Shown here: in pieces, positions 1 to 12,034 of the stretch
How the letters are laid out: every line of letters begins with the position of its first letter
Numbering within the stretch: the stretch's first letter is position 1
Assembly (NCBI GenBank): GCA_036346275.1
Contig: CM070722.1
Span: 59,433,524-59,497,523 of the forward strand
Direction: 5' to 3'
Source: Otatea glauca
Taxonomy: Eukaryota > Streptophyta > Magnoliopsida > Poales > Poaceae
DNA length: 64,000 nt
Made by a program: the position numbers and the translations under genes
The notes under the pieces: generated by a model
Database searches by the model: none
Seen by the model: only the letters and a program-made list of their open reading frames with translations
What the model was told of the DNA's origin: nothing

Positions 1-2394
1 GCTTTTGACGTAACAAATACGCCTGGCAGAAACATATACAGATCGATCAGCGCGTAGGATCGATAATGCCATTATATATGCCAGCACATGCAACCAAGTG
101 CGCGCGCAAGACATTCTCGATCATCCACGCACGTACGTACAGCGGGCGGCAGTGCGGCGCATCGGACGGACGGTGACACTGACATGTCCTGGCACTCTAG
201 CCAGCATGGGCTGAGGTGGCCGGCCGGGTCACACCTAGCTTGAAGCTTCGCGCGGCCGGAGCGGCCAGACGGACAAGCTATATATATAGTTGAGGTAGGA
301 GTCGGAGGCGTACGTAGGTAGCTAGGAAATCAAGCGGCGAGTGATGGGCTAGCGGCTTAGGTTTCTCGGTGCACATACATGCATATGCCGATTGCATGCA
401 TGCGGCCGCCGCGCGCGGCATGTTCACGTTGCATGCGCGGGGAGTGAGAGACAGGGGGAGCCGACGGAGAAAGCGACTGTCGTCGGCTGGGGACATACGT
501 GGCCGCTTGGGTCTTCGATCATGGGCTCCATCTGCCGGTGGTTGTTGCTCTTCGGGCCCACGCACAGCGACCTCTCACCCAGCCGGCTGGCGCCAAAAGC
601 TAGTAACAAGTTAGGCCATGTTTTGAACCTTGCCGGCTAGGAGTTGAATTTGATCTGGATCACCTTCTCGGGGCATTGATGCTTCAATTCCTTCGGAGCA
701 ACAGTTCTATTATGTCTTAATTATTTCCCTATGTTCAGAATTCAGAGATAGCTGGTGCTCCAGACTGCATAGTGCAGGTTGCACGTACACAGATCAAAGA
801 ACGTGCGAACTGCTCGATCGACATGCACCGTGAGTCACGAGGCTCACATGCATAATTTGCACTAGTACAGACTAATTCATCATTCACTGTCTTGGGACGA
901 TTGACTTTCCCGCTCAATTCATGACGACGTAAGAGACTGAACAAAGCAGTTCAGGAAGACGAGTGAGTGGTTCAGCAAAAACTAGGCTTTATATACCGAC
1001 CACCGGGTAAAGATACAGTGACACCCGGGGGAAGGTCCTGTCCGGTAAACTTTAGTTTTCAGTTCAAGATCCTGAATTCGAATTTAATGAACGGTAATTA
1101 CCGCTGGGAATCGGTCAGATTTAGATTTTACGTTTAAAGTTCGCCAGAGAGAAAACCGGATGCCGGTTCCTCTCTCAGTCTTCTCTCTTTGGGGAAACTT
1201 CATAATCTGCATAAGTTACAAGTGAGAAAACAGAGAAGGGCAACAACAGGCCACGTTCCATAGTTAACTAGCTACTTGCTCAGTTTGTCCCTACAAAGTA
1301 CAAACCTAACACGGCCATATCTAGCTCAATTCAAACCCGTAATCAAGTACTACTGATCAATACTTATGCAAAAAAAAAACCCCTTAAATTTGTGATCCAT
1401 AAGGAGCACACATCTCGCATGCATGCATGGCCACCGGTTACATATAAAACCTTTACATGTCTTATTACTGTCCCCCGAAAGCCCTTGCCGTTTGTTTTCG
1501 TGGCAGCGAAGTCCAAAAGGTTACCCAATGTATCGTGTTTTGCTGTCCCAGCTGCTCGCAAAGCGTCGATCCAGCAGGCTAAGTTACGTCCGTATCTACC
1601 GACTCCTGCACTTTTTGTTCGTCACGTTGGGGCCTACACAACGACGCGTATGCATGTAGACGTCGCCATTTGGAGAAATATAGTTTTTTTTTTTCGTGTC
1701 GACCAAGTTCTACAAGAAAAGTGTTAAGAACTAATCGAATCCAGTTGCTCATCAATTATGCGCTTTGGATTGATACGCTAGTCTAATTATGTTTGAACAG
1801 TTTAATTAATTGGATGGATAGTCCGTGGTCGTTAATGATAGGCGTTCGTGCTAATACGACCTCTGAAATTAGCAGCTGACCTAATCTTAACTTATCTATT
1901 ACAACATACCAAGAACAAACTTCACGACACTGTCGCACTGCTCATCTTACGGAAGAAATTTGTGTTGTTATGTCTAGCTGGCTAGCGATCGAGCTGTATA
2001 ACCGTATGCACGTTGGTTTCTTTCTTCAGGGTGTTGCCTTCTGATTTATTTTTGCTGCCGGTGCACAGTGTGGTTAAACCTTTACGTCGTTGAGTCTAAA
2101 TACGTCGCATTTTGACCAAGTAGTCTGTTAAGCTTGCATCATGGGAGGAAATAACGCAGCAAGCAAACGATTCGATCTTCCTTCTGCGTTTACACAGTTG
2201 TGTCTGCCGGCCGGCCCAGAAAGCATGCAAACGAGCGCGAAATCGCGTACAAACACACCTTGCAACTTGGCGACCGGCCGGATGCCGTCAGAAGCCAGCA
2301 AGATTAAGCGCGCCATCTAGAGGTATGCGTACTAGTAAGGATCTTGCACAACCAATCTTTCAAGATGCACAATAAAGTTAAGAGAGGTGGTAAT
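1..2394. other. Intergenic DNA, no gene recognised
   Basis: AT-rich non-coding sequence rich in CATGCATG-type words and with a moderately GC-rich patch at about 100-620. Short open frames exist on both strands but none has domain-like composition, splice signals with a coding partner, or a recognisable motif. It may hold regulatory DNA of a gene beyond the left edge of the window. Confidence 0.5.
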
Positions 2395-2415
2395 TATATA
2401 TATATATATATATAT
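2395..2415. repeat. (TA)n microsatellite
   Basis: About ten uninterrupted TA dinucleotides, seen directly. Such tracts are usually length-polymorphic. Confidence 0.9.
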
Positions 2416-2914
2416 CATGCATTTTCCTGAGTTCTCTCGCAGGAATAAATGGTAGGTATATGACCGAAAGTGTATGGCCTTTCTGAAAGTGATCACTCAA
2501 GAATTATTTGCAGAATCGCACTCTGAACTTCCCACTTTGCATACTGCACTAATTCGATCCATGCATGTCTAGGAACGCGTATATATCGTGCGATTCGACG
2601 GTTGTATCCACGTTAGTTGTGTTTCTGAAGCAAAGTAGCGATGCGCGATCACGTGTTTCGAACTCTTCTTTCTGCGGTTAATTCGGTATTATATCTGGCA
2701 TAGGACTACGTTTGTTTAATCGAAAGTTAATTTGGTATATATCTGGCAAAGGACTACCTTTGTTTAACCGGAATCGAATGCATACCTGCTCCTACTATTC
2801 TTCGTCTCGACCATCTATAGTCTGTATTTGGATTGTCGAGATTAATGAAGGTCAGCAATCATGTTCTTCAGTCATCCATTGGAAAAGGGCTAAATTTCTC
2901 TTTTTTGAGAGCGC

Positions 2915-3015
2915 GAGGTGGGAAATTAAGATTTGGCTGGTGTAATAATCTTGAAGCTTACGATCCACAGGTACATGGGTTCAAGTCCCGGAAAATCACA
3001 GTGAAAAGTTCACAC
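2915..3015 (+). repeat. Possible tRNA-like / SINE-derived fragment
   Basis: The words GGTTCAAGTCC at 2978-2988 (within a GGGTTCAAGTCCCGG context) match a pol III B box / T-arm. No convincing A box or cloverleaf can be drawn upstream, so this is not an intact tRNA. A decayed tRNA-derived SINE is the best guess, with low certainty. Confidence 0.3.
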
Positions 3016-3309
3016 AGATAACTCACTCTCAATCTGTGGTTGGTAGAAATAGAATTCCGGCTATTTGCCAGAGAGGAGGGGTCAAAGCATGCCACACCGC
3101 TAGGTCATGCTACGGTTGGAATTTAGAGTGTTTATTCTGTGTACCAAATGTTGTAGAAATTATGGTATTAGCAAATTTATATGACATTAATTCCAAACAT
3201 AAAGAATAACCATGAATCAAAAGAATCATAAAAGCGTATGCTAATATATTGAAACATGATACTTGATAATACCATAGTAAATGTACTCATAATCAAATAT
3301 ACTAGGTAA

Positions 3310-3735
3310 TTGGTCGCCGCGACCGTCGCCTGCCACGTGAGCAAATCGAGAAAACTTACGCAAAAAGGACAAACAATTTTTTTCCTAAAAAAAAATGACC
3401 CAAGCGTTTTTTTTTTGGAAAAGGACCTAAACGCAAAAAGGAAAAAACAGCAAAAGGATCTAAACGTAACGTGTAATTTTTGTTTCCGGAGAAAGGACCT
3501 GACGGCTTTTTTTCTCTCGAAAAGGACCTAAACGTAATTTCGATTTTCCCAAAAAGGACCCGAGCGCTACGCCTAAAAACGCTAAAAGGGCATGAACATA
3601 ATATATATTCTTTTTCAAAAAAAGGACCTAGTCGTAATTTTTTTCCCGAAAAGGATCTATATGTAATTTTTTTCCCAGAAAAGGACACGATCGTAATTTT
3701 TTTTTGCCGGCTCGGGCGAGCCGGTTTGCTCCCGG
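3310..3735 (+). repeat. Dispersed GGACCTAAACG-array repeat, copy 1
   Basis: About a dozen degenerate units of the form AAAAGGACCTAAACGTAATTTTTT, spaced 25-45 bp, sit between a GC-rich head (CGCGACCGTCGCCTGCCACG) and a tail with the inverted repeat GCCGGCTCGGGCGAGCCGG. A second copy with the same head, array and tail lies at 12035-12501. The open frames here on both strands are artefacts of the array. The class of element is unknown to me. Confidence 0.75.
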
Positions 3736-4191
3736 CTCAAAGCAAGGAGGTAGGAACTCTTTAGTAGAAGGGATGATAAGCATATGCATGTTCATCAACA
3801 ATAATAGAGACAAACAACTAGCATAAAGCTCAAGCTGATTTTACAGTGTTATCAGATGTCGGGTTGCCTTAAAAGGCCTTTCTCGCCACTAGGGACAAGT
3901 TTTAGACTAATTTGTAACAAACTTACCTCTAAACAGATTCAATACTTAACGGTTAAAAGAAACCTAATCAATTGTGAATCTTAGAGCAATATATGCGTAT
4001 ATGAAAATCAAAACAAGTATGCATACTGATACTACAAAAGAACAGCTGGCAAGTGATAGATATCACGTACCGCTGACAACACAAAATGAATGACAGCCGG
4101 CTAAACAAGAATGTAAAAACAGCAACCAAGAATATTGTAATAACAGTAATCTATTGATCCAGTATAAATACATATATGAGCACTAGACAGA

Positions 4192-4422
4192 GGCCCCTTT
4201 TGGGATAAATTATAGAAAAGCTGATTCTGGATTCTGAGAAAATCGAGTGGGTGATAGCTTCTTATTTTGTGTACAAATTCTGCTTCTGATTATGGGAGTG
4301 GATTCTGGAAAGCTTCTTCCACAATCAGAAGCAGAATTTGTACACAAAATCAGAAGCTATCATCTACCCGATTCTCCCAGAATCCAGAATCAGCTTTTCC
4401 ATAATCAGTCCCAAAAGGGGCC
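4192..4422. mobile_element. Near-perfect foldback MITE
   Basis: The ends are GGCCCCTTTTGGGA and its exact complement. The two halves pair over almost their whole length, around an apex near 4305-4315. The flanks read AGA on both sides, consistent with a 3-bp duplication. There is no coding capacity. If transcribed it would form a dsRNA hairpin of roughly 110 bp. Confidence 0.85.
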
Positions 4423-4785
4423 AGAGAAAGACAATTGATCAAATCAAGTATTGCTAATTATAGAAACTACACCAGTGTTGTCACAAATAGTCTAAACAGC
4501 CCAACTCCTCATTGAACAAATGCCTCCCCACATGCAAGGTCCCCAAGATAAGTAAATTGTCTAACCTCTTTGCACAAACAGTAAAGGAGTAATCATAGGA
4601 GATTAAGAATACTCACAAAACACCGACATACTGTTAGTGTTAATCGGCTAGGCACGTCAAAGACGTTGTCCCAAAAAATGATATCATTGTTACAATGCCG
4701 CAGAATCACCGATGATTGTTCCAGAGATGCAAAGCCGCTGTCCCCAAAGTGAGGCAATTCACCAGGAGACCCGAGATGAAGCTAT
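4423..4785. other. Intergenic DNA, nothing recognised
   Basis: Non-coding sequence between the foldback element and the solo LTR. I see no gene, repeat family or regulatory site that I can support. Confidence 0.4.
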
Positions 4786-6230
4786 TGTGAAATCATGTGT
4801 TGAAAAATTAGCTTAGTAATGAAATTGGCATTGCGAAGTGATTGTGTTCATGGCATGTGCTGTGCTTTTTGCATGTGTTGTTTCAGATGTTTACTTGATA
4901 TGGTTGTGATAGCATGGTAATGATTTTGCTTAATGCAATGCGCTCGTGTGAGTGGTTGCATGGACTGATCTTGAGTCAAGTCGTGGACTTGTGCTCGTAC
5001 ACAGTTTTGTGTTTATTCATGTGCAGGTGTTGCTCGACGGCGAACGTGGTCGATGACGGGACCAGAACTAGGTTCATGGAGGAACTGAGGTTCGGGACTA
5101 GGTTCAGGGAGGAACTGAGGTCTTAGTAGTCAAGGATGTCATGTGGGACGTTCGGGCAAAAGAACGGTGTACATGAAAGCTGGTTAGTCACGTGAGTGCG
5201 GCAGGTGGGCCGTACGCGTGCATTGTAATCGTTTGGAGCAGTTTGCATGTATTGGGCCATGTTGGGCCAGGTGGACATGCATGCGAACTGTTGCTCATTA
5301 TAAATAGGAGAGGGATGTCTCCTGTTTAGGTGAGAGAGCTAGGTATTAGGGTTTGTACTCTTTTGTTTGGAGTACTGTAACCAAATTAGATAAAAAGAAA
5401 TAAAAATCGATTTCTTCTTCCATAGCTTTGCATCGCGGCCGGAGGCTTACGGCTAAAGTTCTCATTTGCTTGGCGACTAGATAATTTTTGCAGCCAGAGT
5501 GCACTTCGTGCGCCTGATAGTTCTTTGGTTTGAGGTGTTTTCCTGGCGGTTGTGATTCTCTAGCGCTTGCACCTCCTGCGGCTGGAAGTTCCTCACGGCC
5601 AGAAAATTCCTAGCGCCGAAGGACATCAAGCGGTTGAAGCTAGGGAATTTCCGTGCTACAGTAGCTGCGATGCTACAGTACTTCACCGCAATTCTCGATC
5701 ACTGTTTGTGCGTGGTTTGCTGCAGTATTCTGGTTTTTGGGTTTGGTTGCTTGGTTTCGGTTTAGTAGATTGAATCATTGTCTATCTTGATTCTTTGAGT
5801 TTCTTCTTGACTTGATCCATCCAAAACCTTTCTAGAGTATCAATTTAGTGTCTCTCGAAGTTTCGTTGGTTAATCTTTTGTAGATTGTGATTAATCACGA
5901 AATTAGGGTTTAATTAGTTCTCGTCATAATCTGTCACAGCATGCTTGCGAGGTTAATAACTTTTGATCCGTAGGTCCGATTAAGCTGATTCCTTTTTTTT
6001 AGATTCTTATTAGAATCTAGTTTCTTCGGTTCAAATTGCAGGTCAATCATACGGTTGGATCTCCGGGAATTAGCGATTTACCGAATGCATCTAACTCTAT
6101 TTTGTTGAATACGAAGCAATTATTTGAGTCCGAATTGGGGTGAATTTTTAGTAGATCAAAAATTGATTTTAGCTTCCGCGCAATCATTCACCCCCCTCTG
6201 ATTGCTAGTTTAGTATATATCGATCCTACA
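4786..6230 (+). mobile_element. Solo LTR (1.45 kb) with internal promoter
   Basis: It starts TGTGAAATCATG and ends with the grass-LTR signature TTCACCCCCCTCTG...CGATCCTACA, giving TG...CA termini. The flanks are GCTAT (4781-4785) and GCTAG (6231-6235), a 5-bp target duplication with one mismatch. A TATA-like TATAAATAGG near 5300 and an A-rich stretch near 5390-5410 fit an LTR promoter and polyadenylation region. No second LTR, PBS or gag-pol is present, so a solo LTR formed by LTR-LTR recombination is the likeliest reading. The left boundary is less certain than the right. Confidence 0.65.
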
Positions 6231-7610
6231 GCTAGCACTGCTCAGGACCTCAGAACCAGCACCTCGACCAAAGGGGATGGAAATGCCGAACAGCAAGAAC
6301 AGCCAGAAGGTCACAAAGACCTACACCGGCGCAGGCAACCAACCGAGCCAATCCTCACACAGAGATGGATCAAGCTACCAGCAAGCAAGATTTGCAAGAC
6401 AAGCGGACAAATGACCTTGCACCGATTACCTTCCTCCAAGCCTCAAAGAAACCCTTTGGCTAAGGATTAAAACCAAGCCTCAACTCGGGTTACACGCTAA
6501 AACGGCATCCACAGGTTGAGCCAAGGTTAGATCGGTGCCAAGGATCACACAAGATTGTCGGAAAAGCAATAGCAAAGTCAAATCTTCAACCGGATCAAGA
6601 GGATTAGGAAGGGGGATGGAGGAGGATTGTTTTTCACCGATCACCGGCAGATAAATTAAGGAGCAGCCAGAGAGGGAGAGGAACCAATGGCGACCAGAGG
6701 AACCGCGTCACACTGCCGTTTGCAGGGCGGCTGACCCGGGGGACTCGGTCGCCACCGCCTCTACCGTTTTTCCCCATGGCTGCGCGTTGAGGTAGGGCAC
6801 CGGTTTGGTGCCTTATTCACACTCACATGGTCCGGCTGAGCTGGCTCGGTCCTATGGGCCGGACCGGTTCAGTTGGACTTTTCCTTTTTTTCTAAAATTT
6901 GGGGGAAAATCCAAATACACCAACACCAAATAGCTATAGTGTAGATCACGTTTTGTAGGTCTCGTTTGGAACATACAGGGTGATTTTCCCAAATTTTTGT
7001 GGGATTTGGTTTGATTGCGGCGAGCGTTCCAACGTGGCTTAGATTGTTTTATAGAAGTTATAAGCGTATATGAACTCACTGTAGTTTGCCTCACCCTCCC
7101 TCTCTCTCGATCTCTTGCGATTGTTCTCTTTGTCCGATTGAGCTGCAGTGGAGGAATATGAAATTTAACTATATTGGAGCATAGTAAGCATATAGAATAT
7201 TGCAAGATAATTCACATTCTTTTATCTCAACCGACCATTGTCCATGGATATGGGAACATACGACTAATTGTTTGGACCGCGGAGGATATTCGATGGTGCT
7301 ACCCATCGAGGAACCTTGAACTCGATCCTTAGCATATATGATCTTCCAAAATCAGGCATATTATTCCTGTCGTCGGTGCACATCATATTTGGATGAATCA
7401 GGAGAAGATACTCTCTTTCAATGTTCCCTTGATAATTTGATATTTTTGTTTGGGTACATGAAGTGTCTATCCGGGTACAATTTTCTGATCTAAGATAAGT
7501 CCATTTTGTGTTTTTGCCGTACGCGCTTCAGCACTTGATGTTGCAATCCACCTGCCGGTAACTTTGGCTAGCAAGGACATGTATCTGTGAATTTTTTTTT
7601 TTGAAAAAAA
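6231..7610. other. Intergenic DNA, no gene supported
   Basis: A moderately GC-rich patch at 6600-6870 and AT-rich sequence after it. Reading frames are short and interrupted; the longest minus-strand frame (6852-7205) has low-complexity composition and no motif I know. Confidence 0.4.
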
Positions 7611-7615
7611 AACTT

Positions 7616-7752
7616 AAGATGTACCGTTCCATTCGTTGGTATTTCAGAAAATGTCATTTATTATCTCAATGACATATGATCTCTAAACCCTTATATCATT
7701 GAGACAATGAATGATATTTTCTGAAGTGCCAACGAATAGAGTGGTACATCTT
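7616..7752. mobile_element. Short foldback (MITE-like) element
   Basis: An imperfect inverted repeat: AAGATGTACC...TTCGTTGGTATTTCAGAAAAT pairs with ATTTTCTGAAGTGCCAACGAA...GGTACATCTT, around a loop near 7670-7690. The arms are about 55 bp. Poly-A/T tracts flank it on the left. No clear target duplication was seen. Confidence 0.7.
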
Positions 7753-7759
7753 GAATTTC

Positions 7760-9207
7760 CCTTGATATTTAATGATAGACAGAACTTCTGCTGTGTATTA
7801 TGTTTTAAAGAAGATACTAATCCATTTCAACGCAGCCGCGATTAGCGTTTACCGAAGGCTTTTTTTCTTTTCCAAAGGCAAACGTATCTCAACGTAAGTG
7901 ATAGACTTGAGCCCATTTTCTTTTCCTCCTATCTGGGCCTAGTACGACAAAACCAGAAACACTCGCATGTTAATGTTACTCGCTGCATGCATACACACAG
8001 GAAGTCTCGGTATATTTGCTTTTTTTTCTTCTTCTTTATTTTTGATCTTTTTAGAATGAAATTATAAATTCAACACTTTTTTTTTACCATAGAAGCACCA
8101 GCAACAGATACGTATCACCTACCGCACTCTCCTACCTCAGCAGGTACTTGCCGAGCTCGGGTACCACGGTACCTCGTCTGCTGCGATGGGTGTGGTGCCG
8201 ACGACCTGCCTAGTAGGAATTAAAGCGTGATATATGACACATATCCTCTATCAGTGCTTTTGCGATTAAGAAGGAGGCTATATTTGTAATTGCATTAGAC
8301 GAGCAAAAGGTGAAAAACAAATTTTTGCAAGGGGGCCAAATACGACAAAGCTTCTTCTACACACGAGCAGCTAGGTAAGTGTAGCTAGGATCGAGAAGTC
8401 CATCACAGACGTGCATGCGCGGTAATGTTCCTCCCTCTCACCGTGCATGCAAGCGCGCGGTAGCGGCGGCAGAAGGCAACCGTCGCTGGGTCCGCGCGAC
8501 GAGGCCGCGCCGCGCGCGCCCACCGGGCCGGAACCCGAGCATCGTGCTCCGGCACCGTCCCGCGGCGCCGCTGCAACACGCGCGCGTACACATATCCCAG
8601 TTTGTCTTCTCGTGCGCCTACCTAGCTCCTTTCCCGGCAGGGTTCGGATTAACCACCTCTCTTCACCAGCTAGTTTAGATCGACTCTCTCCTACGTGCAT
8701 GAACGAGGTTAATTGCCTCGTCAGCAGCCCAACATGGCACGAAAAAACTGCTACCAGCTCGTTGATCCAGGCAGGCCAGAAACCGAACGAAACGACGCTC
8801 GATCAATCATAATTCTATGTACTTCCAATCCGAAGTAAGTTATCAATTTATCATTAGTTAGCGTACTTGACCAGTTGAGGCTGTTTGGAATTGTATGCTA
8901 GTAAATGCTAATATAGCTACAGTAGCAGACTACGCTAGTCGCTGACAGATGCGCCGTGGAACATGCATGCCGTGTCCTCCCAACGAACGGTTGTTTTGCT
9001 AACTTGAACTCCATGTGGCACGGCCTCGATCACAGTCTTCTTCAACCACCATTACCTGTCCAAACCGGAAAACCGATCGTTCTTTGTACTGCACTTTTCT
9101 TTTTGTTCTTTCAGAATCTGTACTTCTCTTTTTTACATTGAATCTGTACTCTTACATGATATGAAATACTTCTAAATGATATCCTAGTTAGCTGGCTAGA
9201 TAATATA
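7760..9207. other. Intergenic DNA with a GC-rich island
   Basis: 8400-8800 is GC-rich and open in several frames on both strands, which is what high-GC sequence does by chance. The encoded peptides are Arg/Ala/Pro-rich with no domain. No splice-site pairing or TATA box makes a gene here convincing. Confidence 0.4.
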
Positions 9208-9209
9208 TA

Positions 9210-9463
9210 CTCCATTCGTTCAAGTTTTTAAGTCATATCTTTTTTGGCATATAGACAAAAAAGACATTAAAAATAACTATTACTCCTAATTATTATCGCT
9301 GAGCACTATACTCAATGCATATATAGAGAATATAAAGTAAATATAGGTATTTATTAGGGGTATAGAGGGAACATTATACTAATTTTGCAATAGAATATGA
9401 AATAGTCTTATATTTATGGGCAAGACTATTAAAAAAAAGCCTTACAAACTTAGACGGAGGGAG
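9210..9463. mobile_element. Stowaway-like MITE
   Basis: The ends CTCCATTCGTTCAAGTTTTT and (reverse complement of the right end) CTCCCTCCGTCTAAGTTTG match the Stowaway terminal consensus. A TA dinucleotide flanks both sides (9208-9209 and 9464-9465). It is 254 bp, AT-rich and non-coding. Stowaway elements are mobilised by Tc1/mariner-type transposases. Confidence 0.85.
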
Positions 9464-9473
9464 TACACTCTAA

Positions 9474-9645
9474 TGTATTTGGTTGGTGGGATGAGGTTGA
9501 ATGAAATGGGATGATTCTGCACCATTTGGTTCCATTGTTTTGGGTGAATGGAATAGTTCGACATCTATAGAGGGAATATTCCTTAAATTTGTATACCACC
9601 ATCTGGAATAGGATGATTCAATTCAAACAACCAAACATACGGATA
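9474..9645. mobile_element. MITE-like inverted repeat (TTTGGTTG termini)
   Basis: TGTATTTGGTTG at the left end is matched by CAACCAAACATA at the right end, with further partial pairing (GGGATGA / TGGAATA words) inside. It lies about 10 bp from the preceding Stowaway element. The target duplication was not resolved. Confidence 0.55.
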
Positions 9646-10117
9646 ACTTTTTTTTTGAACCATCTTATACATGTGTCACTTGGTATGAGCAACCATTTAC
9701 ACAAGTGCATGTTTGGAAGGCATGAAGAATTCAATACTGATGAGATAGCTCTGATACTCCAAAATTACCAACAAATCCTACATCTCGGATGGGACCCTGT
9801 TTTTTTTTTTAAAAAAAGAAAACTTACTGCAGTTAATAATTAACGTTTATCACTTCTCTCTTCCTAGCAAAATTGTAACGCCTAGATGCTTAGCCAATAC
9901 ATGAATTTCACGAGAATTTGTGTTAAAAATTAGTGCATTCCAGATATATAAGACTTGCAAAATTCCCATGATTCGTCAGCTGTTTGTTTATGCTTGTTCC
10001 TTTCATATTATGAGCATAAGCAACCAAAGTTGCCAATCTTCGATCTTAACGTGCCTTGGACGATACGGTGAAGTGGAAAATGTGGGCTCTCTCGTGCCTG
10101 TGGATACTTCGGACTTT

Positions 10118-10625
10118 TTTTTATAAAGGGAAAGTCTATATAACACTACTTTGTTCGAAAGTCCGTCGTGCAACACTTTAAACTCTGAAACCGGTTATCT
10201 AGCACCTTGAATTTTTCAATCTCGTTCGTTTAACACCCTAAGCTGATTTTGTATGGGGGAAAGTTCATATAACACCCTGAACTTTGCTGAAAAGTCCGTC
10301 CGACACCCCAAACTTTAAAACCGGTTATCTAGCGTCCTGAATTTTTCTATCCCGTTCGTTTAACACCCTAAGTTTTAACTAGTTTCGGGGTGTTAAACGA
10401 ATGGGATTGAAAAGTTTGGAGTGCTAGATAACCAATTTCAAAGTTTAGGGGGTCGGATGGATTTTTGAGCAAAGTTCATGATACTATATGGACTTTTTTC
10501 CTCTACAAAACCAGCTTACACGGTTGAAAAGTTCGAGAGTGCTAGATAACTGGTTTGAAAGTCTAGAGTGTTAGACGGACTTTTGAGCAAAGTACAGGGT
10601 GTTCTATGAACTTTTTCCTTTTTAT
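10118..10625. mobile_element. Nested foldback element (palindrome within a palindrome)
   Basis: Four copies of a unit of about 125 bp are arranged A-B-B'-A', where primes mark reverse complements. Each unit carries words such as AAAGTCCGTC, CGGTTATCTAGC and GTTCGTTTAACACCC. The inner pair meets near 10380. The outer arms end in GCTGATTTTGTA on the left and TACAAAACCAGC on the right, immediately outside the inner element. This looks like one MITE inserted into the centre of a relative. Confidence 0.75.
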
Positions 10626-11012
10626 AAAGATATGTTTGCCCTTTACAAGAAAAGCTGGGTTCTTTAAAAAAAGAAAAAAAGAAAGAAAAGAAAAGCCGGG
10701 GTCTTCACATATTTTTGGCTTAATAAAGCTGATTCTGATTTCTCAGTCCCTTTGTTCAGCTTCTTGCCCCCCTAGAAGATCTCCACACTGGCCACTTGCA
10801 GAAATCTAGAATTCTTCTATCACTGCAAGCCAAAAGAGGAGAAATGGTGGTTTGAAATTAAAACTGCACAAGTTTCTCAAGACTATGACTTTCAGTTGCC
10901 GGCAAATCTCTATCTCCGACATCAAAATTGTAAGTATGATAACAATATCAAACAATTATTATTTCCTGAATATTCACATGAAAAACTAGGTGATAACCTA
11001 GATTTTTAAGAC
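10626..11012. other. Intergenic DNA, nothing recognised
   Basis: A purine-rich patch (10660-10695) followed by AT-rich sequence. No gene, repeat family or regulatory site is supported. Confidence 0.4.
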
Positions 11013-11014
11013 TA

Positions 11015-11280
11015 CACTCCTTTTGTTCCGCATTATAAGTCAAAATCCCACCATACACACATATCAAGGAGGCACTAAACCTAAAAAAAATAATGTTATT
11101 AGACCATGTATACCACTATTAAATGGCATACTAAAACTATTCATCCACTTTGTCAGTATTAAAGTAGGAGTATATGGTGAAAATATTATAATAACTATAC
11201 TTTTGATCTTCGCAACCGACTTTTATTATAGGACTATGTTTCCCAAGTATAGATACTTGCATATTGCAGGACGGAGCAAG
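11015..11280. mobile_element. Degenerate Stowaway-like MITE
   Basis: The left end CACTCCTTTTGTTCCGCATT and the reverse complement of the right end CTTGCTCCGTCCTGCAATAT are similar inverted termini with a CTCCGTYC core. TA flanks both ends (11013-11014 and 11281-11282). The open frame spanning it is part of the repeat. Confidence 0.65.
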
Positions 11281-11282
11281 TA

Positions 11283-12034
11283 CATGAGATGATTTTATAC
11301 CTTGGATGTTCACCAAATTGGGGACATGCTTGGTTCAGGTGTTAAAGCTTTGAGATGCTTAATTAGTCACTCTAGTGCAACTGTTCTCATAATCTAAAGA
11401 AATAAACGGTATGGTTCTGGTGTTTCCAATCAACATATAATTTCAATGAGTTTTTTACTATTATCGGGTAAATACAATCATTAGGCGTCTGGAGAAATCA
11501 CATCAAGAGATACAGGTAGGAGTAAGACGTCCCAAAATAAGCAACTTGAGTCCTAAAAAGCTAATGATTAAGCAACTTGTTCATAGCTTGTTATGACCTG
11601 CGTACACAAACACAGACAAGTTAGGTCATACTAAAGTTTTGTGGTCTGCTCTGAGCACCCTACCGTATTAATTTGCCTAAGCAATTTCTTACTAGTGCCG
11701 GTCTCAGATCAAGCACTAAAGAACACGTGTCTCTTGATTCCAATGCAATAAAATACATTTTGTAGAAAAAAAAATTAACACGGGTTTTGTTGCACATCTC
11801 AACAAAGAGCTACATAGAACACTTTCAAGATACATCACTTGCCCTTTGCCTTAGAGAGGTAAGAGGATTGCTGAAATTCTAGGCATGGCTTGCCAGGAGT
11901 AGTTTAGTAAAAAGTAGTTAACCTCCTATACTCGGTCAAAAAAAAACCGGGAATGTCTAAAATCTGTAGCGTGGTACACATGCTTTCTTTTTATACATTG
12001 GTATGCCAATAGATACTAACTAGATACTTGACCG
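11283..12034. other. Intergenic DNA, nothing recognised
   Basis: AT-rich non-coding sequence with short A tracts. No coding frame, repeat family or motif can be supported. Confidence 0.4.

Noticed and set aside
2940..3010. A complete tRNA gene
   Set aside because: Only the T-arm-like word fits; the acceptor stem, D-arm and anticodon arm cannot be formed.
3310..3764. Lys/Phe-rich frames on both strands
   Set aside because: They arise from the AAAAGGACCTAAACG repeat array.
8371..8812. GC-rich cluster of frames on both strands
   Set aside because: All frames open by high GC content; peptides are Arg/Ala/Pro-rich with no motif or gene structure.
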